Source: Bacillus cereus
GTDB lineage: Bacteria; Bacillota; Bacilli; Bacillales; Bacillaceae_G
Reading direction: 5' to 3'
NCBI RefSeq assembly: GCF_002584535.1
Contig: NZ_NUOT01000036.1
Coordinates: 1-41,758 of the forward strand
Length of the DNA stretch: 41,758 nt
Positions 17,359 to 25,494 of this stretch are shown piece after piece. Each line of letters begins with the position of its first letter. Within the stretch, counting starts at the first letter, position 1. A model generated the notes under the pieces. It was not told the DNA's origin. It searched no databases and worked only from the letters and a program-made list of their open reading frames with translations. A program made the position numbers and the translations under genes.

Positions 17359-17631
17359 TTAGTTTGCTAATCCAACCACTACGCATGGTGTATCATCCGA
17401 CCAAACTGTTTCTTTCTCCGTGTGGATCTCCTCTAAAGTTTTATAAACCGGGAATCCGATACATTCCCACTCAATTTTTTCAGTCGGTTCCATTTCTTCG
17501 ACAACAACATCATGAATATCTCCATACTTCATAACATCCATTAAGTAATAGCCAACCGCTTCATATCGATTCTTCGCTCTAATGACTTTAATGTTTTCAC
17601 CAAAAGCAAACATTACTTTATAAAAGTTCAT
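17359..17631 (-). CDS. hypothetical phage protein
   Basis: A 90-residue acidic alpha/beta protein that is not recognised. The opening MNFYKVMFAFGENIKVIRAK resembles small phage proteins that share a short fold with the gene at 17965 (IRAKNRYEAVGYY against ALIAAENAEKAIGIY), so these two may be distant paralogues. It lies within the early operon of small accessory genes. Confidence 0.6.
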   Translation of the reverse strand: MNFYKVMFAFGENIKVIRAKNRYEAVGYYLMDVMKYGDIHDVVVEEMEPTEKIEWECIGFPVYKTLEEIHTEKETVWSDDTPCVVVGLAN

Positions 17632-17727
17632 TTCCCTCTACCTCCCTGAATAAAACTCAATATTCCGTAAATACTATAGATGACACGGTGATCTTTTCTC
17701 CTTGTTCCCCCTTGGAGAACCGAGCAG

Positions 17728-17931
17728 TTAGCTTTTGCTAGCTGCTCTTATTTCATCTTCAGTAGCATGTCTTAAAAATTCGATATGAACCCACCGTTCG
17801 CTATTATCTACATACAGGTAAACCCACACTAACGCTATTTCATCAGAAGCCTTTGTAACTTTTGCTAATCCCTGAAGTTCTGGATAATCAGGATGGATAA
17901 CCATTACCAAATCATCTTTATAAAATTTCAT
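17728..17931 (-). CDS. hypothetical phage protein
   Basis: The product has 67 residues from ATG 17931, which is 7 nt after GGGGG; an ATG two codons earlier is too close to the ribosome site. It looks like a small beta-barrel (MKFYKDDLVMVIHPDYPELQ followed by a KVTKASDEIALVWVYLYV strand pair). Its last codons lie in an 18-bp sequence repeated perfectly upstream of the gene. The function is unknown. Confidence 0.6.
   Translation of the reverse strand: MKFYKDDLVMVIHPDYPELQGLAKVTKASDEIALVWVYLYVDNSERWVHIEFLRHATEDEIRAASKS
17732..17749. repeat. 18-bp direct repeat, copy 1
   Basis: CTTTTGCTAGCTGCTCTT occurs here within the 3' end of the gene ending at 17728, and again at 17947-17964. A perfect 18-bp repeat flanking one small gene is the trace expected of a tandem duplication or cassette insertion. 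Confidence 0.85.
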
Positions 17932-17946
17932 ATCCATTCCCCCTTT

Positions 17947-17964
17947 CTTTTGCTAGCTGCTCTT
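17947..17964. repeat. 18-bp direct repeat, copy 2
   Basis: This copy of CTTTTGCTAGCTGCTCTT lies between two small genes, immediately upstream of the ribosome site of the gene starting at 17931. Here it is non-coding, while in copy 1 it encodes a C-terminus. Confidence 0.85.
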
Positions 17965-18243
17965 TTAAATTAATGAACTGTGAATCAATATAGGATCATC
18001 TTTATATCCATTAAACTCCTCTTCCCATTTGTACTTTCTTTCTGTTGAGCATATTGCATTTAGTGTATTTGTAAATATCTCTAACGCTTGTTCTCTTGTT
18101 ACTTCTGAAGGAGCTCCTTCTTCTTTTATCTGATCTACACTATCACCAGCAACGTTTTCTACATATATCCCAATCGCCTTTTCTGCATTTTCTGCTGCAA
18201 TCAACGCATAGTATTCATGTTTATCAAACTCAAAGTATTTCAT
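17965..18243 (-). CDS. hypothetical phage protein
   Basis: The product has 92 residues from ATG 18243, with GGGG 7 nt upstream; an ATG at 18249 is too close to it. It begins MKYFEFDKHEYYALIAAENA and is acidic and mostly helical. Its 5' leader (GGGGAATGGATATGAAAT) is nearly the same as that of the next gene, suggesting shared origin of the start regions. The function is unknown. Confidence 0.6.
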   Translation of the reverse strand: MKYFEFDKHEYYALIAAENAEKAIGIYVENVAGDSVDQIKEEGAPSEVTREQALEIFTNTLNAICSTERKYKWEEEFNGYKDDPILIHSSLI

Positions 18244-18275
18244 ATCCATTCCCCTTTTCTAATAAAATAACGATT

Positions 18276-18542
18276 TTATTCAAAATGACCATAACGTTTC
18301 ATAACTTCGACGATTTCACTTATATAAGGTTCATCTGTATTAATTACGATATAACTGTTGTATGCCTTTTTATCGTCACACATGCGACCATCTTCAATAT
18401 CGCCTAACACTTCATCTAATGTTTGACGAAATTCTTCACGCTTTGATAAATCTACATATTTTTCTAAATCTCTTTCATTTATCACCGTATATCTTCTCTC
18501 ACGACCTTCTAAAACAGTCCCTTCAAATGCACTTTCTGCCAT
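18276..18542 (-). CDS. hypothetical phage protein
   Basis: An 88-residue acidic protein starting at ATG 18542 with GGGAG 8 nt upstream. It has no membrane segment, cysteine cluster or recognised motif. It belongs to the row of small early genes. Confidence 0.6.
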   Translation of the reverse strand: MAESAFEGTVLEGRERRYTVINERDLEKYVDLSKREEFRQTLDEVLGDIEDGRMCDDKKAYNSYIVINTDEPYISEIVEVMKRYGHFE

Positions 18543-18581
18543 CTCTCATTCTCCCTTTCTTAATAAAATTCAAATTTGGTA

Positions 18582-18845
18582 CTACTTTGCTATTCCTGCT
18601 AATATCGCTAACTTAGCATTCTTAATCTCTAGCATTAGATCCTTAATACTCGTTGCTTCGCTATCCTTCAAGTCCTTGTCCAATAAGCCTACACATGCCT
18701 TTTCTAAATTCGGATAAAATCCAACTGCCTTGTAATCGAATTTAGGTTCTTCGCCTTCCTTTATTTCCTTCTGATACTTCTGATTAATCACCACGTTATA
18801 AGCATCTGATGTAATTTTGTATTTGTCTCCAATTTGAATGTTCAT
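18582..18845 (-). CDS. hypothetical phage protein
   Basis: An 87-residue protein starting MNIQIGDKYKITSDAYNVVI. The EGEEPKFDYKAVGFYPNLEK core is a pattern I associate with conserved small early proteins of Gram-positive siphoviruses. The ribosome site GGGGG is 7 nt upstream. The function is unknown. Confidence 0.65.
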   Translation of the reverse strand: MNIQIGDKYKITSDAYNVVINQKYQKEIKEGEEPKFDYKAVGFYPNLEKACVGLLDKDLKDSEATSIKDLMLEIKNAKLAILAGIAK

Positions 18846-18859
18846 TTCAATTCCCCCTA

Positions 18860-19375
18860 TTATTTAGTTCCTGTGCTTCCAAATCCACGATTTCCTCTTT
18901 CACTGATAGAAAGCTCATCCACCTCAACAAAATGTGCTGTTTCCACTGGCGCTATGACACCTTGTGCGATTCTTTCGCCTTTACTAATCTTGATTACTTC
19001 ATATTTAGTCGTTTTAACAATATTGAAGTCGTTATCTCCAACGAACGCCCCCTTTAACAACCTTGGTTGAGACGAATATTCGATTAATGATGTATTATCC
19101 GCAATCACCCCAACCTCTCCCCTATATCCGCTATCAATAGTTCCTAATACTACTCTTAATTTTGTTTTACGTGACATACCGCTACGTGGTCTTATCTGCA
19201 TTTCATATCCTGGTGGTATTTCGAATGCAAGCCCTGTAGGTATTACCTTTGTTTCTCCTGGCTTGATAACTACATCCTCCGCTGCAACTAGATCAAAACC
19301 CGCATCTCCAGGCTTTGCATATCGTGGAATCTCCACTGATTCATTTAATCGCTTGATTTTCACTCTTAAATTCAT
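18860..19375 (-). CDS. dut: dUTP diphosphatase (dUTPase)
   Basis: This trimeric-type dUTPase removes dUTP and supplies dUMP for thymidylate synthesis, keeping uracil out of phage DNA. All five motifs are present: DAGFDL near residue 24, RPRSGMS near 62, GTIDSGYRGEV near 78, GERIAQ near 132, and the C-terminal RGNRGFGSTG. At 171 residues it is longer than the usual 145-150. The extra part is a loop of about 25 residues between motifs 3 and 4, a region that in some phage dUTPases forms a regulatory insertion. Confidence 0.95.
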   Translation of the reverse strand: MNLRVKIKRLNESVEIPRYAKPGDAGFDLVAAEDVVIKPGETKVIPTGLAFEIPPGYEMQIRPRSGMSRKTKLRVVLGTIDSGYRGEVGVIADNTSLIEYSSQPRLLKGAFVGDNDFNIVKTTKYEVIKISKGERIAQGVIAPVETAHFVEVDELSISERGNRGFGSTGTK

Positions 19376-19562
19376 TTCCTTGCCCCTTCCATCTCATAAC
19401 CAAAGTTTGTAATCGTTCACTTTCTTCCTTATGATGTTTGTAATGTGACTCTGCCATCTGCAACTGCGCTCGTAAATTATTAATCTCGCAAAACCACTTA
19501 TTAGCTTGTCCTTGCTCATGATTAAGTGCCTCTGCATACAGTTCAATATGTTCCGCCTTCAT
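19341..19562 (-). CDS. hypothetical coiled-coil protein
   Basis: A 73-residue, strongly helical and charged protein. It overlaps the dUTPase start by 35 bases in another frame. The ribosome site AAAGGGG precedes ATG 19562. No motif is recognised. Confidence 0.55.
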   Translation of the reverse strand: MKAEHIELYAEALNHEQGQANKWFCEINNLRAQLQMAESHYKHHKEESERLQTLVMRWKGQGNEFKSENQAIK

Positions 19563-19574
19563 CCAAACACCCCT

Positions 19575-19814
19575 TTACAGTCCTAATTCGTTCATAAGCT
19601 TCCCTTCATGAAATCCATGTATGATATTTCCGTCTTCCATCAAGAAAGCTGGTAATGTCATTAACCCTTGTTGTTTTATGTGGTGCTCATTTTCTTTTAA
19701 TTCAACGTTAATTTCCTCAATTTCCACATCAACTGGACAATGTTGCAGCATGAATTTCGCACGTTTGCAATCTCCACAATTATTTTTCGTAAACATAATA
19801 ATCTTAGTTGCCAT
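19575..19814 (-). CDS. glutaredoxin/NrdH-like thiol protein
   Basis: A 79-residue thioredoxin-fold protein with the redox pair CGDC (in KNNCGDCKRAKFML) near residue 12 and the cis-Pro loop LMTLPAFL near 56. These proteins reduce ribonucleotide reductase or other disulphides. No reductase gene is in the window, so it may serve the host enzyme. The start at 19814 is preferred over 19823 because of ribosome-site spacing. Confidence 0.88.
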   Translation of the reverse strand: MATKIIMFTKNNCGDCKRAKFMLQHCPVDVEIEEINVELKENEHHIKQQGLMTLPAFLMEDGNIIHGFHEGKLMNELGL

Positions 19815-19884
19815 TCTCTTCATTCTCCTTCGCTTCTGCTAGTAATTTAGTAATTTCATAAACACCGTTTTGTAATTCCATCAT
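19804..19884 (-). CDS. possible 26-residue leader-type ORF
   Basis: An ATG at 19884 with an AAGGAG site opens a 26-codon frame rich in Glu and Asn that ends overlapping the glutaredoxin start. It may be a small peptide gene or a translational coupler for the following gene. The short length keeps confidence low. Confidence 0.35.
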   Translation of the reverse strand: MMELQNGVYEITKLLAEAKENEENGN

Positions 19885-20276
19885 TCTTTATCCGCTCCTT
19901 TTAATAGATTTTCATTTTCAAATTTATTCCCAATTACTTCAGCCCAGTGCCTCATTCTGTGAAGATACAAACTGCCACAACATAATTCCATTAACTTGTT
20001 ATATCCAACCTTATAAATTCCATCTATATCAATTGAACCCTGGAATGGATGGCCACTAATTTTTACAATGTCACCTTCGTAAATTTCGTTACCTTTCGAA
20101 TCCTTTAGTCCTGTGTACTGTATTAACTCCACTTGTTCAAAATTGAAATATTCCGTATCAATACGCTTTGAATATGTTGCTAGCACTTCTACTTTTTTGA
20201 AATCAAATTGTATCGAAAGTACCGGCAATACCAAATTTAATTCCTTTACATACGCTCTATACTTAATCTCCCTCAT
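19881..20276 (-). CDS. YopX family protein
   Basis: The product has about 131 residues. It opens MREIKYRAYVKELN and contains the QYTGLKDSKGNEIYEGDIVK box (near residue 56) and an IGNKFENENLL end. All are hallmarks of YopX, a small phage-encoded family of unknown function. ATG 20276 lies 9 nt after AAAGGAG. It follows directly on a second YopX gene. Confidence 0.88.
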   Translation of the reverse strand: MREIKYRAYVKELNLVLPVLSIQFDFKKVEVLATYSKRIDTEYFNFEQVELIQYTGLKDSKGNEIYEGDIVKISGHPFQGSIDIDGIYKVGYNKLMELCCGSLYLHRMRHWAEVIGNKFENENLLKGADKE

Positions 20277-20637
20277 TCTCCCCATCTCCTTTTAGTAGTT
20301 CTGGGTTTTCGTAGATATTTCCGATTACTTCAAATGTTTGTTTTTCAACTTTTTTGTTTCTTAAAAGTTCAAATAATGTCCATTCAAAAGTGTGAAAATA
20401 CCCTTCTCGATATTCAACAGCTTGATTTTGCACATCTTTTCTTAATTCAAAATTTGATGATATTCTCAAGATGTCACCTTCATAAATTTCCTCGCCATGT
20501 ACGTCTTTCAATCCTGTGTATTGCATAACTACTACCATTTCATGATCAATGTGTTCGCTAAAATGTAACTTTATAGATTCCCAATCAACCATTGACTCTG
20601 CACCTAAATCCCAAGCACGAAACTTAATCTCTCTCAT
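20263..20637 (-). CDS. YopX family protein
   Basis: The product has about 124 residues. The start is MREIKFRAWD, the core is QYTGLKDVHGEEIYEGDILR, and the end is EVIGNIYENPELL. It is a paralogue of its downstream neighbour. The nucleotide sequence around its own start and around the next YopX start is nearly identical, as if the cassette had been duplicated. Confidence 0.9.
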   Translation of the reverse strand: MREIKFRAWDLGAESMVDWESIKLHFSEHIDHEMVVVMQYTGLKDVHGEEIYEGDILRISSNFELRKDVQNQAVEYREGYFHTFEWTLFELLRNKKVEKQTFEVIGNIYENPELLKGDGENEGD

Positions 20638-20767
20638 TCTCCCCATCCCCTTTTATCAATTCGAACAACTCCTGCTCCGTCATCTCATAAAGCTGCCGTC
20701 CTGTATCTTCTTCCTTGTAAATCCCTTTATGTAAGAGAACATCGATGTAGATTTGCTTCCTGTCCAT
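20624..20767 (-). CDS. FbpA-like small protein (Fur-regulated basic protein family)
   Basis: A 47-residue ORF with IYIDVLLHKGIYKEEDTGRQ followed by LYEMTEQELFELI, matching the short FbpA pattern (a K/RxGIYK core followed by LYELT-ELE). In Bacillus, FbpA-type proteins are small Fur-controlled proteins. In phages the role is unknown. It ends in KGDGENERD, almost the same as the last residues of the first YopX protein. The stop overlaps the YopX start. Confidence 0.65.
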   Translation of the reverse strand: MDRKQIYIDVLLHKGIYKEEDTGRQLYEMTEQELFELIKGDGENERD

Positions 20768-20769
20768 TG

Positions 20770-21087
20770 TTATTTCCTTATCAATTTAATTGCGTCTTCT
20801 GGCGAACGTGCAACCCCAGCAATTGCACCGTTTTTATGCATCGTTTCAATAAAATGTTTCTGATCTGGTCTTAATCTGCCGTTTTCATTTTTCACTTCAA
20901 TAAAAAACATCTTCCCATCTGATTTACGATAACCGAATAAATCACTAAACCCTTTAGGTAATCCAGTTGATACAGTTCGACCATCTGCCGTTTTAAATGT
21001 CCCCACATTCGCTCTAAATACAATGGCATACGGATTCAATGCCAATCGAATAGCATTTTGCACATCTATTTCTTTAATAAAAATCAA
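20770..21087 (-). CDS. VRR-NUC domain nuclease
   Basis: A small stand-alone VRR-NUC nuclease of about 105 residues. Core residues are in GLPKGFSDLFGYR (D near residue 48) and MFFIEVKNENGRLRPDQKHF (E and K near 64-66), the PD-(D/E)XK-like catalytic set. The C-terminal GAIAGVARSPEDAI is typical. Such proteins lie beside the D5 primase in many Gram-positive phages. The start is unclear: TTG 21087 abuts GGAG, while ATT at 21078 has good spacing. Confidence 0.9.
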   Translation of the reverse strand: MIFIKEIDVQNAIRLALNPYAIVFRANVGTFKTADGRTVSTGLPKGFSDLFGYRKSDGKMFFIEVKNENGRLRPDQKHFIETMHKNGAIAGVARSPEDAIKLIRK

Positions 21088-21250
21088 CTCCTAATCACAC
21101 TTGGACACTTTGGACGGATACTACCGTTTTTCCAAAAGCTTTATATATAATAAAATTAATTTTTCTATATACTCTTTATTCCTTTCAACTATCCAACTAT
21201 CCAAAAAAGAATAAATAAAGTAATAAAAGAGTAGATATATCAAGGGTTTA

Positions 21251-21299
21251 AGAGTTTGGACAGTTTTAGAAGAACTGTCCGTAAACCTTCCTAAACTCT
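21251..21299. other. long inverted repeat downstream of the primase gene
   Basis: AGAGTTTGGACAGTT (21251-21265) is mirrored by AACTGTCC (21273-21280) and, after a 12-nt interruption, AAACTCT (21293-21299). TTTGGAC-type motifs recur at 21101-21113 in the same 220-bp gap. There is no T-run, so it may be an RNA-processing or protein-binding site rather than an intrinsic terminator. Confidence 0.5.
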
Positions 21300-21307
21300 C
21301 CAGAAAT

Positions 21308-23608
21308 TTAATAACCTAATTTAAAAAATGACTTTTTATTTTCTTCTAACAAGTCGATTCCCTTATAATGAATCGTTCCACTTTTAAATTTCACAAATTT
21401 CTTTCCCATCTCACGACCAAATTTTGTACTACTCATCATATATTGACCGTTATCGATCGCCCACTCTCTATATGATTGATATAGGTCTTTGGCTTGTACT
21501 TCTAAATTTGTACCTCGATTGCAACATTCTTCAATAAATGCTTCTACTGCATCCATTTCTGTGCGGTACTCATCACGTTGATCTTTAATAACTTGCGGTT
21601 CTGGTAATCCGTTTTCACGCCACTTTATATATCCTTCCACAGCCCAATGTAAAATTGCTTTTAATTCACGTCTTAGCTTATGTTTTAAGCGCTTATCTAC
21701 CTTTTCTTTCGGTATCTGTACTGTGAATGGAATAATCGCCATACGTCTCCAAATACCATCATCAGTACCTCGTATAATTGGTTTATGGTTGGTTGCCATC
21801 CATAATTTAAACTGTGGCATGAAATCAAATTCATTTTCATATAAGAAACGTGCTGTTACCTTATCGCCACCTGTAAGCTGTTTAACTAATCCTTCATCTA
21901 AGCGCACTCCTTCGTTTGGTTCTGTGGTAGTGACTAAACGAGCTCCATCTAATCTAGCAATATCTGAGTTCGCTCCTGAACTTTGCTGTTTAACCATAAT
22001 CGTTTGTGGTTGAATATTAGTTGCATAGTTTCCGAATATTTCGGTAATTATATCTAAAAATACTGACTTACCATTTCGACCATTTCCATATAAAATAAAC
22101 ATCATTTGTTCTTCTGTAGATCCAGAAAGGGAATACCCCACAGCCCGTTGCATATATTCAATAAGTTCCTGATTACCATCGAATATTTGATTTAAAAATT
22201 CAATCCATAGCGGACAATCAATTTTATCTGTATACTCAACCGAAGATATTTTTGTAAAAAACTTCGTTTTATCGTGATCGTAAAGTTTTCCTGTTCGTAA
22301 ATCTAAATATCCGTTTTGAACATTGAATAAATCTAATTCATTATCAAATTCCTGTGGCTTAATAGGTAACAAATGCTCACTTTCTTTAATCATATTTGTT
22401 TTCCCGTTGCTACCTCGCGATGATTTCAAATGTTTATTAAATGCTTTTGTTGCTTCTTCTTCATCTACACCGTCCATCACATGAATCGGTTCGTTTTTCA
22501 TCTTTTCAATTACTTTATCAGCGATATTTTTAATCATCCCTTGTTGGTCAATCAACCATATCTTACCGTCATAAAAGTACCAATTCTTACGGATATAGCT
22601 ATATCGAATAACCTCGCCATATGCATCTGTAAATCGTTTTGCATTACCCGTATCATCGTAACTATAAAATTTCTTTTCGATTGTTTTCACATCGTCTTCA
22701 AGTACATATAAGTTAAATTCTTCATCACGCTCTCTTGGAATAAAAACGTTTGTACAATCAGTAATTGCTTTATTTAATGTTTCAGCACCATATGTGGAAT
22801 TATTTTGTTTTCTATCCCATTTTTCACGATAAAGAGAAGAACTTCGAAAAATACTATCCATCTTATTGAAATCACGGTTTGTCCAAAAAGCTAAATCATT
22901 CGCAAAAGCCATATCCGCTTCTGATTGTGAATCATAAAATTGTTCCCATCCACCACTCATAAACAATTTGAAACGCATTCCGTTTTTGCTATTACAAGCA
23001 ATCTGAATGATTTCCGCTTCTGGAATATCTACACCTTGTGGCGTACTATGCGAAACGCTACTTTCAGTCACTTCACTTTTTGCGATATATTTATTGTGGA
23101 GGTATCCTACTTTTCCATAATCGTCATCTTCAACCCGTGAATAATTACTGATAATATTTCCCGTCATTGCAAAAAATCGACCACTATCATACATTTCTAC
23201 ATTTCCTTTACGTCTACCACCTTTAGGTAAATCACCTTTAGCGATAATATGAATGCCATTTCCACTCACCGAGTATTCTGTATAACTGCACATCATTTCA
23301 ATAAATTCAGATACAATATTGTCCTCATGTTCTCCTGATTGATAACGTTCAATTTCCTCCTTCACATTATCAATATCGATTCCAAAGTATGGAGGTTTGA
23401 AATAAAACCCTACTCCATCACAATTAAATGTATTGATGGCAGCCATGGCGACTTCGAAAGTCGCCCATGTGCTTTCATCGTTTGATTTACCTAATCCTCC
23501 GGTATTAGCATCTATAGGGATTTTAGTCATTTTGTCTCCACGTTGTTGCAACTTAAAACAGCACCATTGTTTTAATTCCTGTAATTCTTCTGGTATTGCT
23601 TCATACAT
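21308..23608 (-). CDS. D5-type primase-helicase with N-terminal prim-pol-like domain
   Basis: A 766-residue replication protein. The N-terminal 250 residues resemble an archaeo-eukaryotic-type primase (prim-pol) domain: GVGFYFKPPYFGIDIDNV near 75-95 and SVSGNGIHIIAKG near 135. The C-terminal half is a superfamily 3 helicase of the D5/P4 type: YGNGRNGKSVFLDI Walker A near 508-517, DGARLVTTTEPNEG near 550, and LWMATNHKPIIRGTDDGIWRR near 602. It would prime and unwind at the phage origin. It follows the DUF669, helicase and RecA-fold genes in one operon. Confidence 0.93.
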   Translation of the reverse strand: MYEAIPEELQELKQWCCFKLQQRGDKMTKIPIDANTGGLGKSNDESTWATFEVAMAAINTFNCDGVGFYFKPPYFGIDIDNVKEEIERYQSGEHEDNIVSEFIEMMCSYTEYSVSGNGIHIIAKGDLPKGGRRKGNVEMYDSGRFFAMTGNIISNYSRVEDDDYGKVGYLHNKYIAKSEVTESSVSHSTPQGVDIPEAEIIQIACNSKNGMRFKLFMSGGWEQFYDSQSEADMAFANDLAFWTNRDFNKMDSIFRSSSLYREKWDRKQNNSTYGAETLNKAITDCTNVFIPRERDEEFNLYVLEDDVKTIEKKFYSYDDTGNAKRFTDAYGEVIRYSYIRKNWYFYDGKIWLIDQQGMIKNIADKVIEKMKNEPIHVMDGVDEEEATKAFNKHLKSSRGSNGKTNMIKESEHLLPIKPQEFDNELDLFNVQNGYLDLRTGKLYDHDKTKFFTKISSVEYTDKIDCPLWIEFLNQIFDGNQELIEYMQRAVGYSLSGSTEEQMMFILYGNGRNGKSVFLDIITEIFGNYATNIQPQTIMVKQQSSGANSDIARLDGARLVTTTEPNEGVRLDEGLVKQLTGGDKVTARFLYENEFDFMPQFKLWMATNHKPIIRGTDDGIWRRMAIIPFTVQIPKEKVDKRLKHKLRRELKAILHWAVEGYIKWRENGLPEPQVIKDQRDEYRTEMDAVEAFIEECCNRGTNLEVQAKDLYQSYREWAIDNGQYMMSSTKFGREMGKKFVKFKSGTIHYKGIDLLEENKKSFFKLGY

Positions 23609-23620
23609 GTTTTAACCCCC

Positions 23621-24136
23621 TTAGAACGGAAGATCCTCATCCTTAATTGTCATTCCACTTTGCTGCATTTCAGAAAACGTTTGATTTTTTTTATCATTCT
23701 TAAAAGCATGATTTAAAGGACCTGCAACTTTTGATGGAGACCAATTTTTTACGTTGGTATTGTCATATGTTTTTCCGTTGTATTCAGATTGTTCATTTTT
23801 CACAGTTACGATGACAGTTTTTAATATGAAGTCATTCAATAATTCTTCTAATGATTTATAACTCTTACCATTTTGCAATTGACATGCTTTACCGATGGTA
23901 TTAAAAGTTTTCATATTATACTTCCCAGTATCTTTCGACTTCCAAACACGATGGAAGATATGACAATTTTTATATGCCTGTTCTACATCATTACGAATAA
24001 TTAAATCAAATTGAATAAATTCAGCTCCACCTGGTGTAGCATCTTCATTACATTGATTAATAACTACCTCATAATTACCGTCCGCAATACGTCCATTACT
24101 TTCAAATACCTCATTAAAATCTAAAGTGAATCCCAT
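23621..24136 (-). CDS. DUF669 protein (probable single-strand DNA-binding replication factor)
   Basis: The product has about 171 residues and opens MGFTLDFNEVFESNGRIADG, with EFIQFDLIIRNDVEQAYKN and the acidic tail KDEDLPF. The DUF669 fold is found beside phage helicases and primases, and the acidic C-terminus resembles SSB tails. Binding of single-stranded DNA is a common inference. ATG 24136 has a better-spaced ribosome site than the ATG at 24142. Confidence 0.85.
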   Translation of the reverse strand: MGFTLDFNEVFESNGRIADGNYEVVINQCNEDATPGGAEFIQFDLIIRNDVEQAYKNCHIFHRVWKSKDTGKYNMKTFNTIGKACQLQNGKSYKSLEELLNDFILKTVIVTVKNEQSEYNGKTYDNTNVKNWSPSKVAGPLNHAFKNDKKNQTFSEMQQSGMTIKDEDLPF

Positions 24137-24162
24137 GTTCATTCTCCATTCTGTTTTTTATT

Positions 24163-25494
24163 TTAAATAAATCCTAATAACTTTCCTTGATGGTACGCCC
24201 ATCCCCGCTTATAGTTACGCGATTTTGCTAATTCATACAGTTCCTTCATATCCTTACAATCTTTCGGTTCTCTAAAATCAAGTGTTATATGAATATCTTC
24301 TTTTGTAATCTCTTCAAGTGTTGCGGTTTTATCTACCTCGTAGTCTGTTACAGGTTTTATTTCTGGCTTGTGCCCACATTCAGGACATTCCTTTTCACTC
24401 GATGGATAAACCGCAAAGCAATTTGCACATTGTTTAATTTTAATTTCTGATTCAGTTGATGATTTTTTTTTACTTGATAAACTCCAGTGCCTCTTTTGAT
24501 CTGGTAATCCAAACCTTCTTACATTATCTACATGATCTATAATGATTGATGTTTTATTAGGTTTGTATCTCATCCCTCTCATACTTTGTTGAATATAGAG
24601 AGAAAGAGATTGTGTCGGTCTAAGCATGATGACCGTAGAACAGTCCGGTACGTCAAAACCTTCCCCTATCAAGTCCACATTTGTTAATACTTTAATTTCT
24701 TTATTACGAAACTTTGTAATAATCTCTTCTCGCTCTAGCTTTGGCGTTTTCGCATCAATATGTTCTGATACAATGCCATAATTCAAAAATTCCTGTTTTA
24801 CCATTTTGCTAGATTCGATATTGTGGCAATAGCATATAGCTTGCTCTCCTAATGCTAATTTTTGATAATGTTCAACCACATCACCGTAAATTGTTTTACT
24901 TTCCATCGCTTTATCAATAGATGTACTTGAAAATTCATGTAGGTTATTCAATTTAAGTAAAGATGTATCTATCAGTTTCGGTGCGTAATATTTATATGGA
25001 GATAAAAAACCGTTTTGAACGAGCCATTCGGCATCAACTTCCTCAATTAGAATGTCGTTTATGTCTCCTAAACCACTACCATTTAACCGAATCGGTGTAG
25101 CAGTAAAACTAAGACGTAACACATCATAAAAATGGTCATATATCTTACGATAAGACGCGGCTAAACCATGATGTGATTCATCTGTAATAATTAAAGATGG
25201 TTTAACTGTTTTATCTAATCGCCTTACTATTGTTTGAACCATTCCAAATTCTACAAAATCCATATTTACTTCATTTTTTATAAAAGTGTTCCGAATCTGA
25301 TCAATCAGTTCTTTCCTGTGGACTAAAAATAAAACTTGTTTTTCATTATTTGTAGTCATTCTGGCTATATCTGAAATAATGACAGATTTACCAGCACCAC
25401 ATGGTGCAACAACACAAGGAGATTTAAACCCATCCATATAAGCTTTTCTTGTTTTCTCAACTAATTTATTTTGATAATCATGTAGTTGGAACAT
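24163..25494 (-). CDS. DEAD/DEAH-box (superfamily 2) DNA helicase
   Basis: A helicase of about 443 residues from ATG 25494; an upstream start at 25536 would overlap the previous gene further. It has Walker A APCGAGKSV near residue 30, motif II DESHH near 124, TATPIRL (motif III), and in the second RecA-like domain LTNVDLIGEGFDVPD and QSMRGMRY. Near 350 a four-cysteine zinc ribbon (CANC, CPEC) is added. It belongs to the replication block and probably unwinds or remodels DNA at forks. Confidence 0.93.
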   Translation of the reverse strand: MFQLHDYQNKLVEKTRKAYMDGFKSPCVVAPCGAGKSVIISDIARMTTNNEKQVLFLVHRKELIDQIRNTFIKNEVNMDFVEFGMVQTIVRRLDKTVKPSLIITDESHHGLAASYRKIYDHFYDVLRLSFTATPIRLNGSGLGDINDILIEEVDAEWLVQNGFLSPYKYYAPKLIDTSLLKLNNLHEFSSTSIDKAMESKTIYGDVVEHYQKLALGEQAICYCHNIESSKMVKQEFLNYGIVSEHIDAKTPKLEREEIITKFRNKEIKVLTNVDLIGEGFDVPDCSTVIMLRPTQSLSLYIQQSMRGMRYKPNKTSIIIDHVDNVRRFGLPDQKRHWSLSSKKKSSTESEIKIKQCANCFAVYPSSEKECPECGHKPEIKPVTDYEVDKTATLEEITKEDIHITLDFREPKDCKDMKELYELAKSRNYKRGWAYHQGKLLGFI

